Part shown: piece after piece, positions 20,907-33,088 of the stretch | Layout of the letters: each line of letters starts with the position of its first letter | How positions within the stretch are numbered: the first letter of the stretch is position 1 | Assembly: GCF_019279795.1 (NCBI RefSeq) | Contig: NC_056745.1 | Span: 1,489,886,295-1,489,950,294 of the forward strand | Length of the DNA stretch: 64,000 nt | Source: Protopterus annectens | Taxonomy: Eukaryota > Chordata > Ceratodontiformes > Protopteridae | Reading direction: 5' to 3' | Notes under the pieces: model-generated | What the model saw: only the letters and a program-made list of their open reading frames with translations | The model's database searches: none | Told to the model about the DNA's origin: nothing | Made by a program: the position numbers and the translations under genes

Positions 20907-20957
<51 letters not shown>
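20815..20957. repeat. (TG)n and (TA)n microsatellites
   Basis: About 85 bases of TG, the short spacer AGATGCTGCA, then about 48 bases of TA. Confidence 0.97.
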
Positions 20958-20959
<2 letters not shown>

Positions 20960-20961
20960 GT

Positions 20962-21303
20962 TCCGTTCAGAATTTTGAAGCTCAAAACTTCATATTTCAT
21001 ATGATTGAAGATCGTATGTTCAAAGTTTCAAAACTTCGAAATCCTGAACAGAGATCGGCGTACAGTGCGGACTGGGAAATTTCCCTTGTCCTTGCTGTAG
21101 TGCGATCTCAGAGTTGGTATATTTAAGTTGCGGGGGGTGCAGCCCCCTACGGGGGTGCAGGAGGGCTTTCCCCCTGTATACACATGTTTTAGTGTGTTGG
21201 GTGGTGTTTTTGGAGGGTTCACAAATTCGAGATGCCAAGATGTCGAGATTCTGAACTCAATATTCTGTAACTTGAAATTCTGGGATTTCGAAATTTTGTA
21301 GTG

Positions 21304-21305
<2 letters not shown>
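20962..21305 (+). mobile_element. Hairpin-bearing repeat, copy 2
   Basis: Shares GTAGTGCGATCTCAGAGTTG, GTATATTTAAG and the G-rich GGTGCAG block with the copy next to szl exon 4. TTCGAA-like words recur at both ends (CAAAACTTCGAAATCCTGAA, GGGATTTCGAAATTTTG). These resemble terminal inverted repeats, but I could not fix boundaries. Confidence 0.5.

Positions 21306-21306
<1 letters not shown>

Positions 21307-21358
<52 letters not shown>
21307..21358. repeat. (TA)n microsatellite
   Basis: Pure TA tract directly at the end of the hairpin-bearing repeat. Confidence 0.95.
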
Positions 21359-21362
<4 letters not shown>

Positions 21363-21984
21363 TAACATCAAAGGCTTTTACAATCCTGTTATCAAAACAA
21401 CCAATTACATTAATAAATAGAGACACAAACCCCAACATAATGTTCTTACATCTCACATTATTAAGTAAGAATTTTTCTGTGTTTTTCCATAACATAAAAA
21501 ATATACGTAAAAGTAAAAAGTATCAGGATAATCTGAGACGTTATGAAAAGTCTGAACATTTAAAAGTTATGATTGACCACCGACAGAAAAAATGTGTTAA
21601 GTACTGTGGAACGATGCAGTAACATTGCCTTTATTCAAAAACAAAACGAAAAAAAAAAATGTACATTTCAAAACATTACAGTCAAAAACAAACTTAGCTG
21701 GCCAAATTGTAGCACTAATACTCAATTCACATGTAACTAACTGCTGCTTTGTATTTGATCTGCATCATCACAGCCCTCCGATTCAGTCAGGGTTCGAACC
21801 CAAAGTGCAAATAAAGACTCACAAGCCTCTTTACATACAATTCTCAGCATGTTTCTCAGGAGTGGCAGTTTCATCTGCTTGTCGGTTTTGCAATTATTCA
21901 GACGCTGTATGTTCTGTTCTTTTACACATTTTGAGAGATTTGTCACCTGGTTATGTTAATACGTATGTACCAAGGGAGGTAGGG
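21359..21984. other. No gene or repeat recognised
   Basis: AT-rich intergenic DNA. It has open frames, but none has domain-like content. Confidence 0.4.
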
Positions 21985-22018
21985 GTGTGTGTGTGTGTGT
22001 GTATTTGTAAGGGAGAGA

Positions 22019-22093
<75 letters not shown>

Positions 22094-22110
22094 AAGGGGG
22101 GGTAGGAGTG
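21985..22110. repeat. (TG)n microsatellite
   Basis: TG tract in two blocks separated by TATTTGTAAGGGAGAGATAG, followed by TAAGAAAGGGGGGGTAGGAG. Confidence 0.95.
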
Positions 22111-22124
22111 TGGGTGTGTTGGGG

Positions 22125-22400
22125 GTCATACCTCTCAATTATCCAGATTTTTGCCTCATATTTTTATTTTGTTCCTCATAAAATTTTTTTGACAAATCAC
22201 TAGGATGAGCTAAGGAGTAAAGTTACTAAATAATGACGTATTTGAGTTTCAGACTTCATATCCTTTAGAAAATGCATTCTAATACAAATCCTGTTATTCT
22301 AGCAACTTTCTAAATGTGCCCCTAGTTTTGGGCCTTTGTCCCCAACATTATAAAAGGCTTTGTCCAGATTCCTTGCGCTAAGAGATTGAGAGGTTTGGTG
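22125..22400 (+). mobile_element. MITE-like repeat, copy 3
   Basis: Begins CATACCTCTCAATTATCCAG and ends TAAGAGATTGAGAGGTTTGG, so the ends pair as imperfect inverted repeats. The body shares ACAAATCACTAGGATGAG, GAGTTTCAGACTTCATATCC and TTCTAGCAACTTTCTAAATG with the other copies. Confidence 0.7.
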
Positions 22401-22404
22401 AGTA

Positions 22405-22410
22405 TATGTG

Positions 22411-22493
<83 letters not shown>
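22405..22493. repeat. (TG)n microsatellite
   Basis: TG tract lying between two copies of the MITE-like family. Confidence 0.96.
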
Positions 22494-22494
<1 letters not shown>

Positions 22495-22502
22495 AGAGGG
22501 GG

Positions 22503-22757
22503 GTAGCATACCCCTCAGCTGTCCAGGTTTTTGCAGAATGTCAAGAGTTTTGCCCCATATTCCTCCTAAGAAGGAATGAAGTTGCTAAATAATGACAGAA
22601 ATTTGAGTTTTAGATGTTATATCTTTTCAAAAAATGCATACTAACACAAAAATCCTGTTGTTCTAACATTTTTCTAAGCTCATGAGAGCAATATTTATAA
22701 TCCATCCCTATTTATCTCAGGCTTTGTCCAGATTTCTTGCACTAAGAGGTTGAGGTG
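22503..22757 (+). mobile_element. MITE-like repeat, copy 4
   Basis: Begins CATACCCCTCAGCTGTCCAG and ends CTTGCACTAAGAGGTTGAGG. Shorter than copy 3 through a small internal loss. Confidence 0.68.
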
Positions 22758-22966
22758 CGTGTGTGAGAGAGAGTGAAATGCCCTATTTAGAATTAACAGG
22801 TGGAATTTATTTTCAAGTGCATTTTCAAGGAATTGTGAGCTTCAAGGGAAGAGAAGTTTACTGCTGCTCATGCTAAGTCTGTTTAATATGTGCAACTGTT
22901 TTGTTTAGCAAATGGTATCACTGTTGTGGTATAGACTTTTAAAGCAGTGTTAGTCTCAGATGACTC

Positions 22967-23365
22967 CAAAGCAAGTACAAGTATGACTCCGTCATTGTCC
23001 ATGCTGGTGTGAATGACTTGAGACGTACCTCCCTGGACTACATGAAAAGAGACATAGAGGAGCTCTCTGACCATGTAGCCCAGGCTGGTATGACCCTGAC
23101 CTTGAGTAGCATATTGCCCTCACCAAGAATGATGCCACAGTATAAAGACAAAATGATCAGTTTCAACAATTGGCTAAAGTATTGGTGTCATTCAAAGGGG
23201 ATCCAGTGTCTGTCAGCCTGGGATGACATGCTCGACAAGCCACGTTGCTTCGCTAGGGACAGCTTGCACCTGTCACCCTTAGGCTTTCGTATACTGGCCA
23301 AGGCTCTTGCCACCCCCATAGTGCCTTTTTTAGGCAAGGCTCAAAGTACAAACCCACCTCCATAG
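22967..23365 (+). pseudogene. CR1-like ORF1, C-terminal SGNH/esterase-like domain
   Basis: Open frame with YDSVIVHAGVNDLRRTSLDY, then VAQAGMTLTLSSILPSP, FNNWLKYWCHSKGIQCLSAW and FARDSLHLSPLGFRILAKAL. The G-x-N-D block (AGVND) and the D-x-x-H block (DSLH) are the third and fifth conserved blocks of SGNH hydrolases. The first block, with the catalytic Ser, would lie upstream and is absent here. CR1 ORF1 proteins are known to carry an esterase; its role in retrotransposition is not settled. The frame ends at 23365, about 30 bases before ORF2. Confidence 0.7.
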
Positions 23366-23394
23366 ACAACCCAAGGATAAAAAAACTAAAGGTA

Positions 23395-26193
23395 ATGCTA
23401 CTCAATGCCAGAAGTCTAAACCTCAAAATGCACGCACCCGAGGCTCTCCTCATTATGGAGAAAATCGATGTCTATGCAGTAACAGAAACCTGGTTCAAGG
23501 CTCCTGAGAGCACCCCAGCACTACCAGGTTATAACTCATACCATGCGTTTAGGCCCCAAAACTTGGACCGAAGCACAAAAGGAGGGGGAGTATCTATATT
23601 CTTCAAAGATACCTACACCTCCAGGTTAGTGGCACTGCACGAAGCATCGGAAACCATCCATGTGCAACTAACAGCAGGCAAAACTGCCTTTCAGTTTGTA
23701 GCCTGCTACAGAACACCCTCCCTATTATAGGAACCCCACTTGGCATTCCTGAGAACACTGGAGAATATGAAGGTCTCTCCAAACACTATGTTATTGGGTG
23801 ACTGCAACTACCCAAACATTGACTGGGAGAACTACTCAAGCCCAAAAACCCTCGCCCAACGGTTCCTTGAATTTATAAACTCTAACGCAATGGAACAACT
23901 GGTCACCACTCCCAAAAGAGGGAACAACATATTGGACCTGGTCATCACCAACATGGGGACTCTATGTTCCACACCAGAGGTAAACCCCTCATTGGTAAGA
24001 TCAGACCATAAACAAATTTCCCTGGACATCCATATCCCGTCCCCACCCCCAGCCAAGGAAATCACTGTAAAGAATTTCTCAAAAGCCAACTTTGCACTTC
24101 TCAAGACTGAGGTGGAATCCTTCAAAGCCTCTGGGCCAGAGGATAATACAGCTCAATCCGCAGAATCCTTTACAAATGCATTCCATGAGCACCTGCAGGA
24201 ATGCATGGATCGTGCTATCCCAAATAAAACCAAGACTCACTCCTCCAAAAACAGGAGACCGGTCTGGTGGACCCCAGCCATAAATAAGCTATACAACAGA
24301 AGGAGGAAGCTACTACATGACAGAGCAAAATCCCAAAAAGGGAAGGCATCTCTGATCAGTATTAGCAAGAAACTTCGATCCCTCATAAAATCATCAAAGG
24401 CCAGTTTCGAAAGAAAAATTGCCCTAGACACTAAAGATAATCACAAGGCCTTCTTTAGTTATGTCGGGAACATGGGCGGAAACTCCCAGATATGCTCTGA
24501 ATTGTTGCATAATGGTACAAAATATACCGAACCTACAGACATAGCCAACATCCTGGCAGACAGATTCAGTGCAAATTTCTCCCCCGCTTCCCCCCCAAAG
24601 GAGCAAATGCCTATCCCAACTGAATGTAATCTCCCTGACATCACAGATGCACAGGTGAAAGCTGCCCTCTCCAAAGCAAAAAACACAGCATCTATGGGAC
24701 CGGACGGTGTCCCAGGCTGTGTCTTACATGAGCTCCAAGAAGAACTGAACCCTCACATTAAGTCACTGTTTAAACTTAGCCTTACTACAGGATATGTACC
24801 CAAAGAATGGCGTACAGCTACAGTGGTCCCACTCCACAAAGCTGGTGCCACAATGGACCATGGAAACTATCCCCCCATAAGCCTGACTAGTCTGGTCTAT
24901 AAAGCTATGGAGCGTATTATCATGGAACTCATAAACAAAGACATTGGGAGCCTCCAGACACTGGACCCTACCCAATTCCGCTTTGTTGAGGGCAGATCTT
25001 GCCTCTTAAAGCTAGTTGATTTCTTTGAAACAGTTACCAAAGCCATAGATGAAGGCAAGGTAGTCCACACAGCCTACCTGGACCTCACAAAAGCCTTCGA
25101 CACAATACCCCACTCGGGCATCATAAATAAGCTTACCAGCTTAAATATCAACCCCTATATCAGAAGATGGGTTGCAAACTGGCTCAGAGATAGAACCCAC
25201 ATGGTCAGAATCGCAGGTGCCATGTCCGAATCCAAACCAGTTACAAGTGGCGTCCCACAGGGCTCAGTTCTGGGACCTCTCTTGTTCGGTATATACTTCT
25301 CTGAGGTTCAAGCTAACACAGGGGGATTATGGCTGACAAAGTTCGCAGATGACTGCAAACTGGGGGCCATAATCGAATCTCCAGCTGACACAAGCATCCT
25401 CCAAAAGGGTCTCACAGAGATGGATGCTTGGTGCCAGAGCCACGGCCTCAAGCTAAATGCTAAAAAGTGCATAGTCATCCCCTTTGGGAAAAACAAGGTG
25501 CCCACAAATTACCACATAGGTGGTAATCCATTAAGTATGGAAGAAGTAATTATAGATTTGGGGACCAACGTAGATAGTAATCTCTCCTTTGATAATCACG
25601 TTGCCAAAGTGGTTAGAAAGACCTTCTATATAGCCCGCCTTATCATGAAAGGGTTCACATCTAGATCAAGAGAGGTCATTGTGCCCCACTACTCGTCACT
25701 CATCAGGCCCATAATTGAATACAATGCCCCTTTTGGGATGTACCTTACCTGACACCTGCAGCAACTGGAGAGACCCCAAACGTACCTCACCAAAAGGATC
25801 ATGGGCTACAAACAGATGTCCTATGCAGCTCAACTAAAGAAACTCCAGCTCTACTCAGTTGCTTACCGCCTACTCAGAGGCAATCTATGCCTGATGTACA
25901 AAGCCATGTCAAACCCAGAATTAATGGACATGCTCCACCTCAAAAAATCCAAGTCCCTTAGAGCTACACACTCCAGGGACCTAAACCTCAGCACAAAAAT
26001 AAATAGGACATGCTGGAGGGACAGATTCATTTTCCAGAGGCTCCCCTCACTCTGGAATAGAATCCCAATTCATGTTAGACATAGCCCCTCGCTGACCCTC
26101 TTCAAGCGAAATCTGGACGCGTGGATGGGAAATCGCAAATTCACCCCTGGGATCTCTTCTGTGTCCCTACTAGACAGAGGCACAGTAAACTAA
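23395..26193 (+). pseudogene. CR1-like ORF2 (endonuclease-reverse transcriptase)
   Basis: One frame runs throughout, broken by two in-frame stops (TAG at 23728, TGA at 25750, where sister copies have Arg). N-terminal AP-endonuclease: MLLNARSLNLKMHAP, AVTETWFKAPES, LLGDCNYPNIDWENY, LVRSDHKQISLDIH. Reverse transcriptase: KEWRTATVVPLHKAGATMDH, DPTQFRFVEGRSCLLKLVDF, HTAYLDLTKAFDTI, SGVPQGSVLGPLLFG and the catalytic FADDCKLGAI. C-terminal region: LLRGNLCLMYKAMSNPELMD, TCWRDRFIFQRLPSLWNRIP. The protein would nick DNA and copy the element RNA at the target. Only two stops in about 930 codons suggests a fairly young copy. Confidence 0.9.
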
Positions 26194-26336
26194 TCTTAAA
26201 AGGGTACCTTCTGTGACCTACTTTACAGAGGCACAGTAGGCTAATCTAATAGGGAGGCGGAAGCCAAATACACTCTGGCTAGGCTTATAAATGCCCTAGG
26301 GCAGATAGCCTAGTATCTACCTATGAACCTATGTTA

Positions 26337-26570
26337 GTAGCACAGCAGGTTGCATACTTGCACCCTAATGTAGAGGGCTGTAGGTTCTACTCCCACAGCA
26401 TGTAGTTTTGTATTTTACGGAGGTGTGGTGCTGCACTCCTGAGTATGTCCTCTTTTGGATGAGATACCTAGTAACTATGAACCTCTTTTTCATCTTGCCA
26501 CCCATTCCCTATTGCAGTGTCCAGCTTACCATTTTGTAATGTAAGTTGTTTTCTGGCAACAACCTCATCA
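26337..26570 (+). mobile_element. tRNA-headed SINE, second family
   Basis: A tRNA-like promoter begins next to the CR1 tail: A box TAGCACAGCAGG at 26338-26349 and B box GGTTCTACTCC at 26383-26393, 45 bases apart start to start as in tRNA genes. The body carries CCTCTTTTGGATGAGATA, a motif also seen at 41345. No tRNA fold with an intact acceptor stem is evident, so it is a SINE head, not a tRNA gene. Confidence 0.6.
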
Positions 26571-27879
26571 TCAGTTTCAGATCTCTTTAATGTGGAATTA
26601 TTCGGGTGACTTTTATTCTGCAGAGATTGTGCATATTAATTGATATTGGTGGATTGTAATGATAGAAGTTTGAGTGGCTTTTTATGGCTGAAATGTTCTG
26701 AATTGGGCAGTTTCTCATTATTGATTCATATGTTTTGTTTCATTGCTTACTGGAAAAATGTTCAAAACTATAAATTTAAAACACACTCTAATAAGTGGCG
26801 CTGTATTATACAATGGATATAATTCAGTTATTATATATTATAATTAATACAGTCAGGAAGGTGAATCAAAGAACTTTTGCATGGTTCTAAAAATGTGTGC
26901 AAGGGGCCTCTGTTTTGAAAACAGCCCAAAGGTAAACTTTTAACCTGCCACTGGCCAGATGCATTTTCTTTGAATGTGGGTTTCATTGCTGTTTCAGTGA
27001 ATGAGAGTTTCAAAGGTAGAGAGGTTTTAATGCTAAGTCTGTTTTCATTGTAAGACTATTATTTTGTTTAGGTTTAGCAGATGTCTATCAGTGTCTGTGG
27101 TATAAAATTTGAAATAAAAGTTGTAAATTAAATCCAAATATATGCCAGACTGAGAGTTTTGAACAGTGTTTATATCAACTGAGGAGAAATAGCTAAGTAA
27201 TGGGACACTGTAATGGTTGTGTGTGTGTGGGGAGGGGGCTCTGGGTTTGCACCCCCTGCACAAAATCCTGCAGGCTTCCCTGGTTAGAAGTTAATAATGA
27301 TATACAAAAATGTATTAAGTGCAAGAAGGACAAAGACACCTGCAAGTATGGTACAGGTAAATTGTGCATAGTTTACCAGCAGGGGTACAGACCTAAATTT
27401 ACTAACTGTAAACATAATTTATGGAGCTAAAGTGCACTATATGTACGATTCCAAAGGGCTTGTTTATATTGGTATGTGTTTAGCACGTGCAAGTTTTTAT
27501 GTGGGAAAAACTACTAGAAAACTTTCATGATGTATTTATGAACATACGTATGCTATAAAAATTAAAAGATGAAACTGATGCCATTTATAAATATTCACAT
27601 GAATATATAAATTAAAAAAATCTTCTTTGTTTCTGGGGATGTTGATCATGTGATAAAGGAGTCGAGGGGTAGAGATTTGGCTAATACACTGAAAAGGAAA
27701 TACTTACACTACCGATTTTTTTAAAGCAGATACAACTCCAGGACTAAATGATCATTAAACATTAAATGTGTAGTGGGAGGCCACACTTTGAGGTGAGGAT
27801 TTGCCGAGTGTATTTTGTGCTTTTCATCTGTCGTATTTAGTTTCTTATAGTCATGGAACATAGTTTTAAATTATTAAAT
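26571..27879. other. No gene or repeat recognised
   Basis: AT-rich intergenic sequence. A short open frame at 27200-27430 has Cys and Lys runs but matches nothing I know. Confidence 0.4.
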
Positions 27880-27997
27880 ATTTTTGTCATGCAGTGACAT
27901 GATTTATTAGTCATATTATTTGCCATGCAGTGACATGATTTATTAGTCATATTATTTGTCATGCAGTGACATGATTTATTAGTCATATTATTTTTGT
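27880..27997. repeat. 37-bp tandem repeat, 3 units
   Basis: Unit GTCATGCAGTGACATGATTT followed by ATTAGTCATATTATTT. Each unit holds CATGCAGTGACATG, a near palindrome. Confidence 0.9.
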
Positions 27998-28154
27998 AGT
28001 TACAGGAGTTGTTAGTGAGCTGTTTCCTGTAGTCCAGGGTTTGATTCTTTCAGACATCATTTGCTCACTCTTGCAGACGGTGCTCTAGGCAGTTGAAGAA
28101 TTAGGCTAGATTCCTCAGTGATCTGCTGGACTACATGCGTAGTAACTACCCATA

Positions 28155-29015
28155 AACTTATTAATACTAACCCCCATCAGTGAGTGCCAAGTGCCTCATA
28201 CTAACCCCATCAGTGAGTGCCGAGTGCCTCATACTAACCCCTATCAATGAGTGCCGAGTGCCTCATACTAACCCCCATCAATGAGTGTCGAGTGCCTCAT
28301 ACTAACTGCCATCAGTGAGTGCCAAGTGCCTCATACTAACCCCATCAGTGAGTGCCGAGTGCCTCATACTAACCCCCGTCAATAATTGCCGAGTGCCTCA
28401 TACTAACCCCCATCAATGAGCGCCGAGTGCCGAGTGCCTCATACTAACCCCCATCAATGAGTGCCGAGTGCCTCATACTAACCCCCATCAGTGAGTGCCG
28501 AGTGCCTCATACTAACTGCCATCAGTGAGTGCCGAGTGCCTCATACTAACCCCCATCAATGAGTGCCGAGTGCCTCATACTAACCCCTATCAATGAGTGC
28601 CGAGTGCCTCATACTAACCCCCATCAATGAGTGCCGAGTACCTCATACTAACCCCCATCAATGAGTGCCGAGTGCCTCATACTAACCCCCATCAATGAGT
28701 GCCGAGTGCCTCATACTAACCCCTATCAATGAGTGCCAAGTGCCTCATACTAACCCCCATCAATGAGTGCCGAGTACCTCATACTAACCCCCATTAATGA
28801 GTGCCGAGTGCCTCATACTAACCCCATCAATGAGTGCCGAGTGCCTCATACTAACCCCTATCAATGAGTGCCAAGTGCCTCATACTAACCCCCATCAATG
28901 AGTGCCAAGTGCCTCATACTAACCCCCATCGATGAGTGCCGAGTACCTCATACTAACCCCTATCAGTGAGTGCCGAGTGCCCATACAAACCCTCGTCAAT
29001 GAGTGCTGAGTGCCT
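28155..29015. repeat. 34-bp minisatellite, about 25 units
   Basis: Unit CCTCATACTAACCCCCATCA followed by ATGAGTGCCGAGTG, with variants CAGTGAG, GCCAAGTG, CCCCTATC and AACTGCCATC arranged in blocks. About 860 bases in all. Variant patterning suggests expansion by unequal exchange. Confidence 0.97.
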
Positions 29016-29514
29016 GTGATTGCTTTTCTAGTTGTAGTGGGTGGTGGCTGCTGTGAAAGAAAAAAACCCACAAATATATGAACACCTCCAGCTCCAGTTT
29101 ACCTACCCAAGAAATAGAATATGTGAGATTCCAGCAATACAAATCATCCCCCAAGGATGTCTTATATTGCTGACATTTTCAACCCCAAGAAGCGTGGATA
29201 ATCTCCCTGTTGGTGCTTTTCCATAATCATAGATAAGGAGCTAAAAAGAAAAAAATCAACTTCAGATGAAGGCCTGTTGTGTTTAATATATAACAGCTTG
29301 GTGCTGTCTTTCCTACACTTTCTTAAACATCTTTAAGACCTTGTATCAAACAGCTATGCTACCTCCTTCAGACAGTTGCTAACACACATACAGCAAGCAA
29401 TCTTTGATATCATTTAACTCATTTTGATCAATAATCCATTTTTGGTGGCTGTCCTGAAGATTGTTTTTCTCTGCAAGTGTTATCAGACTTCCTCTCTGGA
29501 TTCTAACCGTGCTT
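29016..29514. other. Spacer between two minisatellites
   Basis: No recognised gene or repeat family. Confidence 0.4.
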
Positions 29515-30110
29515 TCATTGACACCGCACATGAGTTATTTAGTAAGTAGTAGCTTTCAGTGACACTGAACTTGAGTTATTTAGTAAGTAGTAGCTTTCAG
29601 TGACACCGCACTTGAGTTATTTAGTAAGTAGTAGCTTTCAGTGACACCGCACTTGAGTTATTTAGTAAGTAGTAGCTTTCAGTGACACCGCACTTGAGTT
29701 ATTTAGTAAGTAGTAGCTTTCAGTGACACCGCACTTGAGTTATTTAGTAAGTAGTAGCTTTCAGTGACACCGCACTTGAGTTATTTAGTAAGTAGTAGCT
29801 TTCAGTGACACCGCTTGAGTTATTTAGTAAGTAGTAGCTTTCAGTGACACCGCACTTGAGTTATTTAGTAAGTAGTAGCTTTCAGTGACACCGCACTTGA
29901 GTTATTTAGTAAGTAGTAGCTTTCAGTGACACCACACTTGAGTTATTTAGTAAGTAGTAGCTTTCAGTGACACAGCACTTGAGTTATTTAGTAAGTAGTA
30001 GCTTTCAGTGACACCGCACTTGAGTTATTTAGTAAGTAGTAGCTTTCAGTGACACCGCACTTGAGTTATTTAGTAAGTAGTAGCTTTCATTGATGCCACA
30101 CGAGTTATAA
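29515..30110. repeat. 41-bp minisatellite, about 14 units
   Basis: Unit CACTTGAGTTATTTAGTAAG followed by TAGTAGCTTTCAGTGACACCG. The units are almost identical, with a single 2-base deletion near 29815, so the array expanded recently. Confidence 0.97.
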
Positions 30111-30212
30111 GTAGTAGCAATGCATACAGTAAGTACAGTAGACTTTGGTAGGCAATGATGTATTTGAACAGCAGAAGCATGAGGCAGTAACAGCAGGAAC
30201 TGATTAAAGATT

Positions 30213-31806
30213 ATGTTCATAGGTTCATAGGTTCATAGGTTCATACTAGGCTATCTACCCTAGGGCATTTATAAGCCTAGCCAGAGTGTGTTTGGCTTTC
30301 GCCACCCATTTTAAATTAATTTTGCTATGCCCTTTTTCGAGGTTAGTATACTGTGCCTCTGTCTAACAGTGACACAGAAGTGATACCCAGGGTAAACCTA
30401 CAATCTCCCATCCACTCATCAAGATTCTTCTTGAAGAGAGTCAATGAAGTACTCTGCCTAACCTGGACTGGGATTTTATTCCAGCGTGAAGGGAGCCTCT
30501 GGGTTATGAATCTGTCCCTCCAGCATGTCCTATTTATTTCAGTGCTGAGGTTCAAGTCTCTCGAGTGCGTAGCTCGATGGGATTTGGATTTTCTGAGGTG
30601 CAGCATGTCCATTAATTCCGGGTTGGACATGGCTTTATATGTCAGGCACAGATCACCTCTGAGCAGGTGGTATGCCACTGAGTAGAGCTGGAGTTTCTTT
30701 AACCGGGCAGCATATGGCATCTGTTTGAGCCCTTTGATCCTCTTGGTGGGGTACTTTTGGGGTCTTTCCAGTTGCTGCAGGTGTCTAGTAAGGTACATCC
30801 CAAAAGGGGCTTGGCCACGTGGTTGTCAAATGAGAGATTGCTATCAACTTGGGTCCCCAGGTCCCTAATTACTTCTTCTGTACTTAATGGATTACCACCT
30901 ATGTGGTAATTTGTGGGCACTTTGTTTTTGCCAAAGGGGAAGACTATACACTTTTTTGCGTTTAGCTTGAGGCCATGGCTCTGGCACCAGTTGTCTGTTT
31001 CTATGAGGCCCTTTTGGAGGATGCTTGTGTCAGCTGGAGAGTCGATTATGGTGCCCAGTTTGCAGTCATCTGCGAACTTGGTCAGCCACAGTCCTTCTGT
31101 GTTGGCCTGTACCTCCGAGAAATATATACCGAACAAGACAGGTCTCAGGACTGAGCCTTGTGGGATGCCACTTGTAACTAGTTTGGAGTCTGACATGGCT
31201 CCAGCAATTCTAAACATGTGGGTTCTGTCCTTGAGCCAGTTTGCAACCCATCTAGTGACATAGGGGTTTATATTTAAGCTGGTGAGCTTATCTATAATGC
31301 CCGAGTGGGGTATTGTATTGAAGACTTTTGCGAGGTCCAGGTAGGCTGTGTGGACCACCTTCCCCTCGTCAATGGCCTTGGTGACTGTTTCAAAGAAATT
31401 GACCAGGTTTAAGAGGCAGGATCTGCCCTTAACAAAGCCGAACTGGGTAGGATCTAGTGTCTGTAGGTCCCCAATATCTTTATTTATGAGGTCCATGATG
31501 ATCCTTTCCATAGCTTTGCAGACCAAGCTAGTCAGGCTTATGGGGTGATAGTTTCCAGGATCCGTTGAGGCACCACCTTTGTGGAGAGGGACCACTGTTG
31601 CTGTACGCCACTCTTTGGGTACATATCCTGTAGTAAGGCTGAGATTGAACAGTAGTTTTATGTTTGGGTTTAGCTCTTCTTGGAATTCATGTAGGACACA
31701 GCCCGGGACACCGTCTGGTCCCATTGATGCTGTGTTTTTTAGTTTGGAGAGGGCGTCTCTTACCTGAGCATCTGAGATGTCAGGGGGGCAGCACTCTGCT
31801 GTGTAA
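30213..31806 (-). mobile_element. CR1-like LINE, 5'-truncated, - strand
   Basis: The tail TTCATAGG x3 is at the left and ORF2 reads leftward. It carries reverse-transcriptase motifs YVPKEWRTATVVPLHKGGAS, DPTQFGFVKGRSCLLNLVNF, SGIPQGSVLRPVLFG and FADDCKLGTI, then the C-terminus RDRFITQRLPSRWNKIP and LLDRGTVY. An internal deletion of about 100 bases near 30800-30825 removes the segment between HVAK and PFGMYLT and shifts the frame. It starts in the linker before the RT, so the endonuclease is absent. Confidence 0.88.
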
Positions 31807-31829
31807 CAGTAGGTGAAGTTTCAGGGGGG

Positions 31830-32110
31830 TGGATTGCAATTACAAAAGTGGTTACTGTTAAGGTATGATTTAAGGAGATTTTTATATGTAGAAGTGTGGT
31901 TTTAAGTCAAGGGGCAGGATGTTCCATGTTTTTATGACTTCATTAGGGAAGAGAGAATTGCCAGAGTTATTTTTGCATGGGGTTATATTGATCAGAACTT
32001 TATTACTGGAGCATAATTGTTGGTTTGAGTTGTAAAAGTTTAGGAGACTGTCTGATAAATTTCCTTTATATAAAAAAGAATACAGAGCTATGTCAGACCA
32101 AACAGCATAC
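31830..32110 (-). mobile_element. L2-like LINE fragment, - strand
   Basis: The - strand reads a decayed LINE C-terminus around KTWNILPLDLKTTLLHIKI, similar in layout to the NWNTLPF segment at 11.6-11.8 kb. It directly abuts the 5' end of the CR1-like copy, which may have inserted beside it. Old and short. Confidence 0.4.
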
Positions 32111-32629
32111 CCTCTGTGCTGTAGGTGAATATACCCAAGCGAATCATTTTCAAGTTTGAATTATAAATGTATAAATATTACAGTTACCACAGGGGTATAC
32201 ACCTTTCTGTGTGAAAACAATATAATATTATGTTGTCATAAACGTTAGTTTTATCCTTAGTTAAGTTGCTAATCTCATGCCTGCAGCATACAAACTGAAA
32301 GAAAATTAAGGACAATTATCACTTCATTTAACTTAACATTCCTTTGTCAGGGACAAAGCAAGAGCTGTGTCAGTTATCCTTTTGTGATGAAGGAATTTCA
32401 CAGATATTTCAGTAGCAGACAGACTCACACAGACAACAAATTCGCTAGTTTCCCTTTCACATACCAGAGGAACAGGACATGAATGTAGTGCTTTTCTACC
32501 TTTTCTAAGATCACAGAAATAAATGCACAAGACTGAGAGGTTTGAACGATGTGCCTTGTTATAATGTCCCACATTCAAGTGTTAACTGTAATTCAGCTAT
32601 TAAATATAAATCGGCTAATATCAATCACG
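32111..32629. other. No gene or repeat recognised
   Basis: AT-rich spacer. Confidence 0.35.
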
Positions 32630-33088
32630 TAGGTTCATAGGTGCTTACTGGGCTATTAAGTTGTGAGATCTTAACAATCCTTACACTGCATTTATTGGTA
32701 ATTATTAGCCCTTATATTTTGCAAAATGAATCTCCAGCCACGCCTCACAAGTATATGCTGGGTGCTTACATGTCTCCCTTACCCATGAGAACCATTGGTG
32801 CTAAACCATGAGTGATTTTGCAGTTACCCATCCATAGCTCCAAGTTAAATTTTAATAGAGTAGCAGAAATAATTTGGTTTATGTGGAGGTGAAGCCAGTT
32901 CAATAGAAGTGGTATTCTCTGTGATACATACCTATCCATTCAGTATGTTCTGTTAATCTTACAAAAGAGACTGAGGTCCCTTGAGTTGGTATTTTACGAT
33001 ACTATTGCACTTCCAAATGAGTAAAGGTCTGATAGAACAGGGTCTGTTGAGGCTCTGTACATGAAGCAGATGTCATCTCTCAATAGGC

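Larger units (their letters stand above)
22965..26335 (+). mobile_element. CR1-like LINE with ORF1 end, ORF2 and 3' tail
   Basis: The longest single CR1-like copy here. In order: the C-terminal part of ORF1 with an SGNH-esterase-like domain, ORF2 with AP-endonuclease and reverse transcriptase, a short 3' UTR (CTCTGGCTAGGCTTATAAAT), and an 8-base tail repeat (CCTATGAA). That tail and an esterase domain in ORF1 are known features of the CR1 clade. There is no clear target duplication, as usual for CR1. The 5' end is missing at about 22965. The next element, a tRNA-headed SINE, abuts the tail. Confidence 0.88.

Noticed and set aside
21625-22203. A 192-codon frame that might be a gene
   Set aside because: The C-terminal half is (TG)n and the rest shows no domain, splice support or start context.
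28155-30110. CRISPR array
   Set aside because: The units are contiguous with no unique spacers; these are minisatellites in vertebrate DNA.
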